From: Caballeronia glebae
GTDB taxonomy: Bacteria > Pseudomonadota > Gammaproteobacteria > Burkholderiales > Burkholderiaceae
Length of the DNA: 64,000 nt
Assembly (NCBI RefSeq): GCF_001545035.1
Contig: NZ_FCOJ02000004.1
Coordinates: 62,001 to 126,000 of the forward strand
Direction: 5' to 3'
Each line of letters starts with the position of its first letter. The first letter of the stretch is position 1. A model generated the notes under the pieces. That model was given only the letters and a program-made list of their open reading frames with translations. It was not told the origin of the DNA and did not search any database. Both the position numbers and the translations under genes were made by a program. Shown here one piece after another: positions 17,973-30,888 of this stretch.

Positions 17973-20900
17973 TTGGCATCGAACAACGCAATCCGAATTC
18001 GCGGCGCACGTCAGCATAACCTCAAGAATCTCGATCTCGACCTGCACACGGGCCAGATGACGGTCGTGACCGGCCCGTCCGGGTCCGGCAAGTCGAGCCT
18101 CGTGTTCGACACGCTCTACGCGGAAGGCCAGCGGCGCTACGTCGAGACCTTCAGCGCGTATGCGCGTCAGTTTCTCGACCGGATGGACCGTCCGCAGGTC
18201 GATCGCGTGGACGGCGTGCCGCCCGCCATCGCCATCGACCAGACGAATCCGGTGCGCAGCTCGCGCTCGACCGTCGGCACGATGACCGAGCTGAACGATC
18301 ATCTGAAGCTCTTCTACGCGCGCGCGGCCGAGCTTTTCGACAAAAAGACGTCGCACCGCGTGCGTCACGACACGCCCGAAACGATCTACGCCGAACTGCT
18401 CGAACGCACGCGCGCCGACGATCCGCGCCTCGCGATCACGTTCCCCGTCGAATTGCCCGACACCGCGAGCGACGAGGAAGTCGCGCAATGGCTCTCCGCG
18501 AGCGGCTATACGCGCGTGCAGGCGAAGCGCCACGTGCAGACGGCGTCCGGCGCGCGGCAGATGCTCGATGTCGTCGCGGATCGTTTCCGCTTGCAGAATA
18601 TCGAGCGCTCGCGCGCGCTGGAGGCGATCGAAAGCGCTTTGCTGCGCGGCACCGGTCGCGTCGATGTCTATGTGCTGAAGGACGAGGCCGAGCCGGAAAT
18701 CTGGCGCTTTTCCACCGGTCTGCATAGCCCTGAAAGCGATCTGCGCTACGCGGACCCGCAGCCCGCGCTGTTCTCCTTCAACTCCGCGTATGGCGCGTGT
18801 GAAACCTGCCGCGGCTTCGGACGCGTGATCGGCGTCGATTACGGCCTCGTCATTCCCGACGAGAAGAAGACGCTGCGCGACGGCGCGGTCAAAACGCTGC
18901 AGACGCCCGCGTGGAAAGAAAATCAGGACGATCTCGTGCGCTACGGCGCGAAGGCGGGCATTCGTCTCGGCGTGCCCTGGAAGGATCTCACGCAGAAGGA
19001 ACGCGACTGGGTCATCAAAGGCTCGCCGGACTGGACCGGCAAGTGGCAAAACCAGTGGTACGGCGTGCAGCGCTTCTTCGATTATCTGGAGTCGAAGGCG
19101 TACAAGATGCACATCCGCGTACTGCTGTCGAAATATCGCAGCTATACGACGTGTCCCGTGTGCGCCGGCGCGCGCCTGAAAACGGAATCGCTGCTGTGGC
19201 GTCTCGGCACGAAGGAACAGGCCGACGCCGTGCTCTCGCCGCAAGATCGCTTCATGCCGGAAGGCGTCGACTGGACGCGCGCGCAACTCGAAGCGCTGCC
19301 GGGCCTCACGGTACACGATCTGATGCTGATGCCGATCGAGCGCATCCGCCGCTTCTTCGATTCGCTGACGCTGCCATCGACCTTGCTCGACGAGGCGCTC
19401 AAGCTGCTGCACGCGGAAGTGCGCACGCGTCTGAAATATCTCTGCGATGTCGGCATCGGTTATCTGACGCTGGATCGTCAGTCACGCACGCTGTCCGGCG
19501 GCGAAGTGCAGCGCATCAACCTGACGACCGCGCTCGGCACGTCGCTCGTGAACACGCTCTTCGTGCTCGATGAGCCGAGCATCGGCCTGCATCCGCGCGA
19601 TCTGAACCGCATCGTCGAGGCGATGCATCGTCTGCGCGATGCGGGCAACACGCTCGTCGTCGTCGAGCACGATCCTTCGGTGATGCTCGCGGCCGACCGT
19701 CTCATCGACATGGGACCGGGACCGGGCGAGCGCGGCGGGCAGATCGTCTACGACGGCGCGCCCGGCGACATTCAAGCCACCGACACGCTGACCGGCGCGT
19801 ATCTCGGCGGGCGCAAGCACGTGGCGCACGCGTCGAACTGGAATCGCCGTATCGTCGATGCGAACACGCCGCGCCTCACGCTCGAAGGCGCGAGCGATCA
19901 CAACCTGCGCGATGTCACGGTCGATATCCCGCTGCAATGTCTCGTGTGCGTGACCGGTGTGTCCGGCTCGGGCAAATCGACGCTGATTCAGGACGTGCTC
20001 GCGCCCGCGCTGATGCGTCATTTCGGTAAGGCGACGGAAGCGCCCGGCGCGTATCGCGATCTGAAGGGCGTGGAGCATCTGAGCGACGTCGTGTTCGTCG
20101 ATCAGTCGCCGATCGGCCGCACGGCGCGCTCGAACCCGGCGAGCTATGTCGGCGCGTTCGATGAAATCCGCAAGCTCTTCGCGAAGGCGCCGCTCGCATC
20201 GCAGCGCGGCTATAGCGCGAGCATGTTCAGCTTCAACTCGGGCGATGGCCGCTGCCCGACTTGCGGCGGATCGGGCTTCGAGCACGTCGAGATGCAATTC
20301 CTGAGCGATGTCTATCTGCGTTGCCCCGATTGCGACGGACGCCGTTATCGCGCGGAAGTTCTCGAAGTGAAGATCGAGCGCGGCGAGCGTCAGTTGAGCG
20401 TCGCCGATGTGCTCGAACTTACCGTCAGCGAAGCGGTCGCGCTGTTTGCCGAAGACAAGGAAGTGCTGCGCGTGCTGCAGCCGATCGTCGATGTCGGTCT
20501 CGAATACGTGAAGCTCGGCCAGCCCGTGCCGACGCTGTCGGGCGGCGAGGCGCAGCGTCTCAAGCTCGCGGGTTTTCTGGCGGAAACGTCGCAAACGAGC
20601 AAGAGCGAAAGCCGCCTTTTCATGTTCGACGAGCCGACCACCGGCCTGCATTTCGACGACATCGCCAAGCTGATGCAGGCGCTGCGGCGTCTGCTCGAAC
20701 GCGGTCATTCGCTGATCGTCATCGAGCACAATCTCGATGTGATTCGCGCGGCCGACTGGATCGTCGATCTCGGTCCCGAAGGCGGCGATGGCGGCGGGCA
20801 AGTGGTATGCGTCGGCACGCCGGACGACGTGGCCGCATGCGAGCAATCGCACACGGGCCGCGCGCTGATCGACTACGAAGAAGCGATGGCGCCGGGCGCG

Positions 20901-23786
20901 GCGGAGAAGCGCGCGGGCGTGCCGTTGCAACTGGCGGCGGAAGTCGCGAGCGCGCGCCGTGCGCTGCAAGGCGAGGACGTCGTGCGTATCGTCAATGCGC
21001 GCGAGCACAACCTGAAATCGCTCGATGTCGATATTCCGCACAACAAGTTCAACGTCGTGACGGGCGTGTCCGGCTCGGGCAAATCGACGCTCGCGTTCGA
21101 TATTCTTTTCCACGAAGGCCAGCGTCGTTATCTCGAATCGCTGAACGCTTACGCGCGCTCCATCGTGCAGCCCGCCGGCCGCCCCGAAGTCGATGCCGTG
21201 TATGGCATTCCGCCGACGGTCGCGATCGAGCAGCGTCTGTCGCGCGGCGGACGCAAGTCGACGGTCGCGACGACATCGGAAGTCTGGCACTTCCTGCGTT
21301 TGCTGTACGTGAAGCTCGGCATCCAGCATTGCATCCATGACGGCACGCCGGTGCAGGCGCAAAGCTCGGAATCGATCGCCGCGCAGATCTTGCGCGACTT
21401 CAAGGGACAGCATGTCGGACTGCTCGCGCCGCTCGTCGTCAATCGCAAGGGCGTGTACACCGATCTCGCGAAATGGGCGAAGGCGCGCGGCAACACGCAT
21501 CTTCGCGTGGATGGCGAGTTCCTGCCGGTGAGCCCGTGGCCGAAGCTCGATCGCTTCCGCGAACACACGATCGAATTGCCCGTCGCGGATCTCGTCGTGT
21601 CGGCGGACAACGAAGCCGAATTGCGGCGTCGGCTCGACGACACGCTCGAAATCGGCAAGGGCGTCATGCATCTTTGCGCACCGCTCGATGAACTGCACGG
21701 TTCATGGCAAGACGGCGCGCGCCGCGGCAAGGAAGCAACGCGCGTGTTCTCGACCAAGCGCGCGTGCCCGGTTTGCGGCACGAGTTATCCCGAGCTCGAT
21801 CCGCGCATGTTCTCGTACAACAGCAAGCATGGCTGGTGCAACACATGCGTCGGGACCGGCGTGAAGCTCACACGCGAACAGCGCGCCGCGTTCGACGACA
21901 CCTTGTTCGCACAGGACGATCGCGGCCGCGAGCAGAGCATCGGTTCGGTGGATCAGGAGCCGGACGATATCGTCGATCAGCCGTGCCCGGATTGCGAAGG
22001 CACGCGTCTGAACGAGGTCGCGCGCGCCGTCACGTTCGGTAACTATCCGATCACGGAAGTCGGGCGCTGGACGGTCAGCGACACGCGCGAGTGGATTGCA
22101 TCGTTGAAGCTCAAAGGCCGCGATGCGGATATCGCGCGTGACGTGGTGAGCGAAATCGAAGGCCGCTTGCAGTTTCTCGAAGAAGTCGGGCTCGGCTATC
22201 TGAGCCTCGATCGCGCCGCGCCGACGCTTTCCGGCGGCGAAGCGCAACGCATCCGGCTCGCGGCGCAACTCGGCAGCAACCTGCAGGGCGTGTGTTATGT
22301 GCTCGACGAGCCGACCATCGGACTGCATCCGCGCGATAACCTCATCCTGCTGTCGGCGCTCAGGAAGCTGAACGACAAGGGCAATACGCTCGTCGTCGTC
22401 GAGCACGATGAAGACACGATTCGCAGCGCGGACCACATCATCGATATCGGGCCGGGCGCGGGCAAGCGCGGCGGCACGGTGGTCGCGCAGGGCACCGTGA
22501 GGGACCTCGCGGCGCACAAGGCGTCGCTCACAGGCCAGTACCTCGCCAATCCGATCGTGCATCCGCTGCAGCCGCGCCGCGAAGTGCGCGCGGGCACCGC
22601 GAAACGGCCCGCCGTGCCCGAGCGTTGGCTGACCGTCGAAGGCGCGACGCTGCACAACCTGCGCAACGTGACGGCGAGCATGCCGTTGAATCGTCTCGTC
22701 GCGATCACTGGCGTGTCGGGCTCGGGCAAATCGACGCTCGCGCGCGACGTGCTGATGACCAACCTGCTAGATGCCGTCGGCCGCTCGGTGTTGTCGTCGC
22801 CGGCGGTGCGACGCGCGCGCAAGACGGCGCTTGCCGGCGCTCCGGCAGCGGAGTCCCGCGCCAGCGTGCTTGCGCGCGAAGCGCCGCGTCCGAAGTTCGA
22901 TGTCGCCCACGCGTGGCAGGGTTGCGCGGGCGTCACCGGTTTCGAGGCGATCGACCGCGTGCTCGAAGTCGATCAGACGCCGATCGGCAAGACGCCGCGT
23001 TCGTGCCCGGCGACGTACATCGGCATGTGGGACACCATCCGCAAGCTCTTCGCCGATACGCTCGAAGCCCGCGCGCGCGGCTACACGCCGTCGCGCTTCT
23101 CGTTCAACACGGGCGACGGGCGCTGTCCGGCGTGCGAAGGCCAGGGCGTGCGCACCATCGCGATGAGCTTCCTGCCGGACGTGAAGGTGCCGTGCGACGT
23201 GTGTCACGGCCAGCGCTTCAATCCGGAAACGCTCGCGGTGACGTGGCGCGGCAAGAACATCGGCGAAGTGCTGACCATGGAGATCGACGAAGCCGTCGAG
23301 TTCTTCTCGTCGATGCAAAGCATCGCGCATCCGTTGCAGTTGCTGTGCGACGTCGGCCTGGGCTATCTGACGCTCGGCCAGCCGTCGCCGACGCTCTCGG
23401 GCGGCGAGGCGCAGCGCATCAAGCTCGTCACCGAGTTGTCGAAGGTGCGCGACGACATCACGCGACGCGGCCAGAAGCCGCCGCACACGCTTTACGTGCT
23501 CGACGAACCGACCGTCGGCCTGCACATGGCCGACGTCGCGAAGCTGATTCGCGTGCTGCATCGGCTGGTGGATGGCGGGCATAGCGTGATCGTCATCGAG
23601 CACGATCTCGATGTGATCGCCGAGGCCGACTGGGTGCTCGATCTCGGGCCGGAAGGCGGCGTGAACGGCGGCATGATCGTGGCGGCGGCGGACCCGGACA
23701 CGCTCGCGACGCATCCGCGCAGTCATACGGGCGCGGCGCTGCGGCCGGTTTTGGGGCGCTCGCGGGAGGCCGAAAATGCTGCGTGA
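17973..23786 (+). CDS. uvrA: Double-length UvrA (tandem excinuclease ABC subunit A)
   Basis: A 1937-residue protein made of two complete UvrA-like halves (about 1-990 and 991-1937), each near the usual UvrA length of about 940. Four ABC ATPase modules are visible: Walker A motifs at about 34, 662, 1031 and 1580 and LSGGE signatures at about 507, 855, 1419 and 1808. Both halves keep the C-terminal zinc finger (CPTC...CPDC and CPAC...CDVC). UvrA recognises bulky DNA damage and loads UvrB; a normal uvrA is expected elsewhere in the genome, so this is probably an accessory paralogue. The start is a TTG at 17973; an in-frame stop just upstream excludes a longer frame. SOS-box controlled. Overlaps the next gene by 11 bases. 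Confidence 0.93.
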   Translation: MASNNAIRIRGARQHNLKNLDLDLHTGQMTVVTGPSGSGKSSLVFDTLYAEGQRRYVETFSAYARQFLDRMDRPQVDRVDGVPPAIAIDQTNPVRSSRSTVGTMTELNDHLKLFYARAAELFDKKTSHRVRHDTPETIYAELLERTRADDPRLAITFPVELPDTASDEEVAQWLSASGYTRVQAKRHVQTASGARQMLDVVADRFRLQNIERSRALEAIESALLRGTGRVDVYVLKDEAEPEIWRFSTGLHSPESDLRYADPQPALFSFNSAYGACETCRGFGRVIGVDYGLVIPDEKKTLRDGAVKTLQTPAWKENQDDLVRYGAKAGIRLGVPWKDLTQKERDWVIKGSPDWTGKWQNQWYGVQRFFDYLESKAYKMHIRVLLSKYRSYTTCPVCAGARLKTESLLWRLGTKEQADAVLSPQDRFMPEGVDWTRAQLEALPGLTVHDLMLMPIERIRRFFDSLTLPSTLLDEALKLLHAEVRTRLKYLCDVGIGYLTLDRQSRTLSGGEVQRINLTTALGTSLVNTLFVLDEPSIGLHPRDLNRIVEAMHRLRDAGNTLVVVEHDPSVMLAADRLIDMGPGPGERGGQIVYDGAPGDIQATDTLTGAYLGGRKHVAHASNWNRRIVDANTPRLTLEGASDHNLRDVTVDIPLQCLVCVTGVSGSGKSTLIQDVLAPALMRHFGKATEAPGAYRDLKGVEHLSDVVFVDQSPIGRTARSNPASYVGAFDEIRKLFAKAPLASQRGYSASMFSFNSGDGRCPTCGGSGFEHVEMQFLSDVYLRCPDCDGRRYRAEVLEVKIERGERQLSVADVLELTVSEAVALFAEDKEVLRVLQPIVDVGLEYVKLGQPVPTLSGGEAQRLKLAGFLAETSQTSKSESRLFMFDEPTTGLHFDDIAKLMQALRRLLERGHSLIVIEHNLDVIRAADWIVDLGPEGGDGGGQVVCVGTPDDVAACEQSHTGRALIDYEEAMAPGAAEKRAGVPLQLAAEVASARRALQGEDVVRIVNAREHNLKSLDVDIPHNKFNVVTGVSGSGKSTLAFDILFHEGQRRYLESLNAYARSIVQPAGRPEVDAVYGIPPTVAIEQRLSRGGRKSTVATTSEVWHFLRLLYVKLGIQHCIHDGTPVQAQSSESIAAQILRDFKGQHVGLLAPLVVNRKGVYTDLAKWAKARGNTHLRVDGEFLPVSPWPKLDRFREHTIELPVADLVVSADNEAELRRRLDDTLEIGKGVMHLCAPLDELHGSWQDGARRGKEATRVFSTKRACPVCGTSYPELDPRMFSYNSKHGWCNTCVGTGVKLTREQRAAFDDTLFAQDDRGREQSIGSVDQEPDDIVDQPCPDCEGTRLNEVARAVTFGNYPITEVGRWTVSDTREWIASLKLKGRDADIARDVVSEIEGRLQFLEEVGLGYLSLDRAAPTLSGGEAQRIRLAAQLGSNLQGVCYVLDEPTIGLHPRDNLILLSALRKLNDKGNTLVVVEHDEDTIRSADHIIDIGPGAGKRGGTVVAQGTVRDLAAHKASLTGQYLANPIVHPLQPRREVRAGTAKRPAVPERWLTVEGATLHNLRNVTASMPLNRLVAITGVSGSGKSTLARDVLMTNLLDAVGRSVLSSPAVRRARKTALAGAPAAESRASVLAREAPRPKFDVAHAWQGCAGVTGFEAIDRVLEVDQTPIGKTPRSCPATYIGMWDTIRKLFADTLEARARGYTPSRFSFNTGDGRCPACEGQGVRTIAMSFLPDVKVPCDVCHGQRFNPETLAVTWRGKNIGEVLTMEIDEAVEFFSSMQSIAHPLQLLCDVGLGYLTLGQPSPTLSGGEAQRIKLVTELSKVRDDITRRGQKPPHTLYVLDEPTVGLHMADVAKLIRVLHRLVDGGHSVIVIEHDLDVIAEADWVLDLGPEGGVNGGMIVAAADPDTLATHPRSHTGAALRPVLGRSREAENAA

Positions 23787-24195
23787 TCTCGAAGCGCTGA
23801 TCGCGTCGATGCAGCCCGAGCTGCAGCCGGGCGTCTACGTGTTCGCGTCGCTGCCGCACGATGCGGTGGCGAGCGGCGCGGGCATCGTCGCGACGTTTCG
23901 GGAGCGCGAGGGACTGACGGTCGTGATGGAAGAAGGCGCGGCGCGGGCGGCTGGCGTCGCGCCGCTGTTTCGCGCGGCGTGGATCACGTTGACGGTGCAT
24001 TCCGACCTCAACGCGGTCGGTTTGACGGCGGCGTTCGCGCGTGCGCTCGGCGAGGCGAACATCAGCTGCAATGTGATCGCGGCGGCGTATCACGATCACA
24101 TCTTCGTTCCCGTCGAAGAAGGCGAGCGCGCCGTGAATGTCCTTCGAGAATTGCAACGCACTGCTGGTAAGCTTTCGGCCTCACCAAAACCATGA
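23776..24195 (+). CDS. ACT-domain-containing protein
   Basis: A 139-residue soluble protein with two ACT-like halves: an N-terminal part 'LQPGVYVFASLPHDAV' and a C-terminal part 'WITLTVHSDLNAVGLTAAFARALGEANISCNVIAAAYHDHIFVPVE'-type sequence. ACT domains usually bind amino acids. This family (often annotated only as ACT domain-containing) has no known enzymatic part. It overlaps the end of the tandem uvrA gene by 11 bases and is probably co-transcribed, but any link to repair is unproven. Confidence 0.85.
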   Translation: MLRDLEALIASMQPELQPGVYVFASLPHDAVASGAGIVATFREREGLTVVMEEGAARAAGVAPLFRAAWITLTVHSDLNAVGLTAAFARALGEANISCNVIAAAYHDHIFVPVEEGERAVNVLRELQRTAGKLSASPKP

Positions 24196-24206
24196 AACCG
24201 ACATAG

Positions 24207-25487
24207 ATGGAAACGCAGGACAAAGCCGTCGCGCTAAAAAGAATGAAATGGTTCGCCGCCGCGCTGCTCGTCGCGGCGGGCGGCCTGTTCGCCCTCGCCA
24301 AGAGCCAGCACGACGCGGGCGCGTGGGCGTGGGTCTCGTCTTTCGCGGAAGCCGCGATGGTCGGCGCGCTCGCCGACTGGTTCGCGGTCGTCGCGCTGTT
24401 TCGCCATCCGCTCGGCGTGCCGATTCCGCACACCGCGATTCTGCCGGCGAACAAGGCGCGCGTCGCGGACAACCTCGCCGTATTCGTGCGCGACCGTTTT
24501 CTCGGCACGGACGCGCTCGTCGCGCGCGTGAACGCGTTCGATCCGGCGAGCCGTCTGTCGATGTGGCTCGCGGAGCCGAAGAACTCGGAACTGCTGGGCA
24601 AGAAGGCGGTGACGGCGGTCGGCCAGTTGCTGTCTTTCGTCGACGACGAGCGCGTCAAGTCCATGTTGTACGACACGCTGCGCCGCCGCGCGGATACGTT
24701 CGATCTCGCGAGCGCGGCCGGGAGCGTGCTGTCGACGCTGACATCGGACCGGCGTCATCAGTTGCTGCTCGACGAGGGCCTTAAGCAGTTGGCCGGGTGG
24801 CTCGACAAGCCGGAAGTGCAGGAGATGCTCGCGACGCGCATCGTCGCGGTGGCGGGCGAGGAGTATCCGAAGCTCATCGGCATGCTGGGTTTCGTCGGAC
24901 TGAACGCCGAGGACCTCGGCAACAAGTTCGCGGCCGGACTCGTGCGCGGCGCGAATCAATGGCTGCACGATGTGAGCAGCGATCCGGAGCACGAGCGTCG
25001 CCAAGCGTTCGATGCGGCCGTGGAGCGCTTCGTCGAACGTCTGAAGACGGACTCGACGTTCAAGGCGCGCATCGACGAGCACAAGCGCGAATGGCTCGAA
25101 CGGCCCGAGTTGCGGGATTATGTGAACGGGCTGTGGGACGAGTTCATCGCGTGGCTCGACGCGGACATCCGGCGGCCCGATTCGGCGCTGCATGCGAAGG
25201 TCGTGGCGATGGCGGGCGGTTTCGCCGAAGCGCTCGGCAGCGATCCGGCGCTACGCGATTCGATCAACGAGCATATGCGCGATGCGTTGAAGGCACTCGC
25301 GCCGGAGTTGCGCGATGGTATCGCGAAGCATATTGCCGCGACGGTCAAGCAGTGGGACGATGCCACGCTCGTGAGGGACGTCGAGTTGAATATCGGGCGG
25401 GATCTGCAGTTTATTCGCGTGAACGGGACGCTGGTCGGCGGGGCGGTCGGCATTTTGATTCATGCGGTGACTTTGTTTGTTGGGTGA
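24207..25487 (+). CDS. DUF445 family membrane protein (YjiN-like)
   Basis: A 426-residue protein. It has hydrophobic segments at about residues 12-28 and 405-425, with a long helical middle rich in charged residues. The segment 'GALADWFAVVALFRHPLGVPIPHTAILPANKARVADNLAVFV' is the clear DUF445 signature. The function of this widespread inner-membrane family is unknown. It starts 12 bases after the ACT gene, so it may belong to the same transcript. Confidence 0.9.
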   Translation: METQDKAVALKRMKWFAAALLVAAGGLFALAKSQHDAGAWAWVSSFAEAAMVGALADWFAVVALFRHPLGVPIPHTAILPANKARVADNLAVFVRDRFLGTDALVARVNAFDPASRLSMWLAEPKNSELLGKKAVTAVGQLLSFVDDERVKSMLYDTLRRRADTFDLASAAGSVLSTLTSDRRHQLLLDEGLKQLAGWLDKPEVQEMLATRIVAVAGEEYPKLIGMLGFVGLNAEDLGNKFAAGLVRGANQWLHDVSSDPEHERRQAFDAAVERFVERLKTDSTFKARIDEHKREWLERPELRDYVNGLWDEFIAWLDADIRRPDSALHAKVVAMAGGFAEALGSDPALRDSINEHMRDALKALAPELRDGIAKHIAATVKQWDDATLVRDVELNIGRDLQFIRVNGTLVGGAVGILIHAVTLFVG

Positions 25488-26110
25488 GGGGTTGGTTGTT
25501 TCGTTCTTGTTTTCGCTGGATCGCACTTTCGACGTTGCCCCGGTTTCACGAATCGCATAGCTGACGCCATCAGGCCGCTTGCTCTTGCCAGCAACGTAGC
25601 CAGCATGGCGATTCAGCGCCCCTCAATGATCCTGATTCAATCCCTCTGTTAAACGCGAAGACTGGCGCGGCCGGGATTCGCGTTCCCGGCCGCTCATTTT
25701 TCGCCTGCTTCCGTGGCAGTGTTTAAGCCGCCAACACCCGCTAAGTGGTACAAAACAATTGATTCCGCGGCGGCTGCCTTCGCGGGAAGTCACGGCTATC
25801 GTCAAACGATGATCAAAACCTGGCAAATAGGCCTCCGAAATGGGTGCTAGAATTGGCGCTCTCGCTTATCAGGCAAGGCTTTACATGGTCTTCGGAGCGC
25901 ACTTGCAAACTGCCCCGTACAGAGGCAACGCGAATTAACCGAAGCGAACACGGGTTCCCGCGAAAGACCAAAGCGAAAAGCCAAAAGCGAACAAAGCCGC
26001 GCAAGCACAGATGGCCAACGCCAACAACGATCGCCGCCGATACAGCGCGATCCAGGCACGGGAAGCACGTCGCTCAAGGGTTATCGCCAAAAAGCGCAAG
26101 AGGGGAAGCC
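25488..26110. other. Intergenic region with a terminator and a probable promoter
   Basis: These 623 bases contain no convincing gene, although the frame of the next gene stays open back to 25844. They hold a strong terminator-like hairpin (25667-25701) about 180 bases after the DUF445 gene, and an extended -10 TGCTAGAAT (25845-25853) that could start the debranching-enzyme transcript with a leader of about 250 bases. The space between the DUF445 stop and the terminator could encode a small RNA. Confidence 0.4.
25667..25701 (+). terminator. Rho-independent terminator
   Basis: A 10-bp stem, GCGGCCGGGA (25667-25676) with TCCCGGCCGC (25684-25693), a 7-base loop, then TCATTTTT. It fits a terminator for transcripts arriving from the DUF445 side, or for an unannotated small RNA upstream. 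Confidence 0.7.
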
Positions 26111-28075
26111 ATGACACGCATCGAAGATAACGAGCACAACGAACAATCGCCGATCGACGCCGCGCGCCTCGAAGACGAATGGCTCGAACCCGACGCCAAC
26201 GGCGGTTTCGCCTCCGGCACCGTCGGCACGATGCGCACGCGGCGCTATCACGCGCTGCTGCTCAGCGCGACGCAACCGCCCGCGGGACGCGTCGTGCTCA
26301 TCAACGGCATCGAGGCATGGCTCGACGTCGGCGGCACGCGCTTCCCTCTGACGATGCAGCGCTACGCGCCCGACGTGCTCTATCCGGACGCCCGCGCGAG
26401 CCTGCTGTCGTTCGACACGCAACCGTGGCCGACGTGGCGATTTCGGATCGGCGACGATGCCGTCGTCGTCGCGGAAATGCTCGTCGCCAAGGACGTGCAC
26501 GAGACCGTGCTGCGCTGGCGTCTCGAAGGCGCGGCCACGCAGACCTTCGCCACGGCGCGCCTGCAAGTGCGCCCGCTGCTTTCGGGGCGCGACTATCACG
26601 CGCTGCATCACGAGAATCCGGCGTTTTCCTTCGATGCCTCGTTCGAAGGCGAGCGCGTGCAATGGCAGCCGTATTGCAATCTGCCCACGATCTGCGTCAC
26701 GTCGAACGGCGCCTACGAGCATGCGCCCGACTGGTATCGCAACTTCTGCTATGTGCGTGAACGCGAGCGGGGACTGGATTTCACCGAAGACCTCGCGACG
26801 CCCGGCGTGTTCAGCTTCGATCTCACGCGCGGCGAAGCCGTAATGATCCTCCACACGCACGCGGACCCCGACGAGCCGTTCGAAGACAGCGCGCTCGCGC
26901 ACGCATCGAAGCTGGCCTCGCGAGAAACGCAGCGCCGCGCGGCGTTCGGCTCGCGGCTCGCGCGCTCGGCGGATGCGTATGTCGTGAATCGCAACGTCGG
27001 GCGCACGATCATCGCGGGCTTTCCGTGGTTCACCGACTGGGGCCGCGACACCTTCATCTCGATGCGCGGGCTTCTGCTTGCATCGGGCCGGCATGAAGAA
27101 GCGGAATCGATCCTGCTCGAATGGGCCGATACGATTTCCGAAGGCATGCTGCCGAATCGCTTTCCCGACAGCGGCGGCATGCCCGAGTACAACTCCGTGG
27201 ATGCATCGCTGTGGTTCGTCGTCGCCGTGCAGGATTATCTGGCGACGGGTCACGCGCACGCCGCGACAACGAGCAGCCTGCAACGCGCCGTCGATGCGAT
27301 TCTCGACGGCTATTCGCGCGGCACGCGCTTCGGCATCGCCGTCGATACGGACGGCCTGCTGCGCGCGGGCGTTCCCGGCGTGCAACTCACGTGGATGGAC
27401 GCGAAGGTGGGCGACTGGGTCGTGACGCCGCGCATCGGCAAGCCGGTCGAGGTGCAGGCGCTGTGGATCAACGCGCTGTCGATTGCGAGCGCGTGGAATC
27501 CGCGCTGGCAGGCGTTGCGCGATCAGGCGCGGCTCTCGTTCGCCGCGCGCTTCGTCGATCCGGACACGCACACGCTCTTCGATGTCGTCGACGTGGATCA
27601 TCAGCCCGGCACGGTCGACCGCTCGATTCGTCCGAATCAGATCTTCGCGGTCGGCGGACTGCCGTTTCCGCTCGTCGATGGCGAGATCGCGCGCGCCGTC
27701 GTCGCGCAGGCCGAGGCTCAGCTTCTCACGCCGCTCGGCCTGCGCACGCTCGCGCCGTCCGATCCGGCCTACAAGTCGCACTATGCGGGCGGCGTACTGG
27801 AGCGCGACGGCGCGTATCATCAGGGCACCGTCTGGCCGTGGCTGATCGGCCCGTTCGTCGAGGCGTGGGTGCGCGTGCACGGCGCGGCGCAAGTGCGCGA
27901 GCGCTTTCTGACGCCGCTCTATGCACATCTCGATCGCTACGGTCTCGATCACATCAGCGAAGTCGCCGATGGCGACGCCCCGCACACGCCCGGCGGCACG
28001 CCGTTCCAGGCGTGGTCGCTCGCGGAGCTTTTGCGCATCGAGACACTGCTCGGCGCAGCGTGCGGGTCGGCCTAA
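26111..28075 (+). CDS. Amylo-alpha-1,6-glucosidase (glycogen debranching-type enzyme)
   Basis: A 654-residue enzyme. The N-terminal GDE_N domain starts with 'DEWLEPDANGGFASGTVGTM' and 'RRYHALLLSA'. The C-terminal (alpha/alpha)6-barrel holds 'GFPWFTDWGRDTFISMRGLLL' (about residues 300-320), with the catalytic-type Asp residues of the glycogen-debranching family, and 'YNSVDASLWFV'. It would hydrolyse alpha-1,6 branches or related glucosides. Start ATG 26111 has GAGGGGAAG upstream and leaves out a non-conserved Lys/Arg-rich extension encoded by the open frame back to 25844. It is followed 60 bases later by a second glycosidase gene. Confidence 0.9.
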   Translation: MTRIEDNEHNEQSPIDAARLEDEWLEPDANGGFASGTVGTMRTRRYHALLLSATQPPAGRVVLINGIEAWLDVGGTRFPLTMQRYAPDVLYPDARASLLSFDTQPWPTWRFRIGDDAVVVAEMLVAKDVHETVLRWRLEGAATQTFATARLQVRPLLSGRDYHALHHENPAFSFDASFEGERVQWQPYCNLPTICVTSNGAYEHAPDWYRNFCYVRERERGLDFTEDLATPGVFSFDLTRGEAVMILHTHADPDEPFEDSALAHASKLASRETQRRAAFGSRLARSADAYVVNRNVGRTIIAGFPWFTDWGRDTFISMRGLLLASGRHEEAESILLEWADTISEGMLPNRFPDSGGMPEYNSVDASLWFVVAVQDYLATGHAHAATTSSLQRAVDAILDGYSRGTRFGIAVDTDGLLRAGVPGVQLTWMDAKVGDWVVTPRIGKPVEVQALWINALSIASAWNPRWQALRDQARLSFAARFVDPDTHTLFDVVDVDHQPGTVDRSIRPNQIFAVGGLPFPLVDGEIARAVVAQAEAQLLTPLGLRTLAPSDPAYKSHYAGGVLERDGAYHQGTVWPWLIGPFVEAWVRVHGAAQVRERFLTPLYAHLDRYGLDHISEVADGDAPHTPGGTPFQAWSLAELLRIETLLGAACGSA

Positions 28076-28135
28076 AAACGCGCTAAATTACCAGTCTTGT
28101 CCGCTATTGCGGACGCAGTCAACCAGGAAACGCCC

Positions 28136-30874
<2,739 letters not shown>

Positions 30875-30888
30875 CGCGCGAAGCGGTT

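Noticed and set aside
19482..21698. Long open frame (738 codons) antisense to the tandem uvrA
   Set aside because: High-GC codon bias leaves the opposite strand open. The translated sequence is Arg/His/Ala-rich without any family motif, while the plus strand carries clear UvrA motifs.
25844..26110. In-frame N-terminal extension of the debranching enzyme
   Set aside because: The extra 89 residues are Lys/Arg-rich and not like the family; the ATG at 26111 has a ribosome binding site and gives the normal N-terminus.
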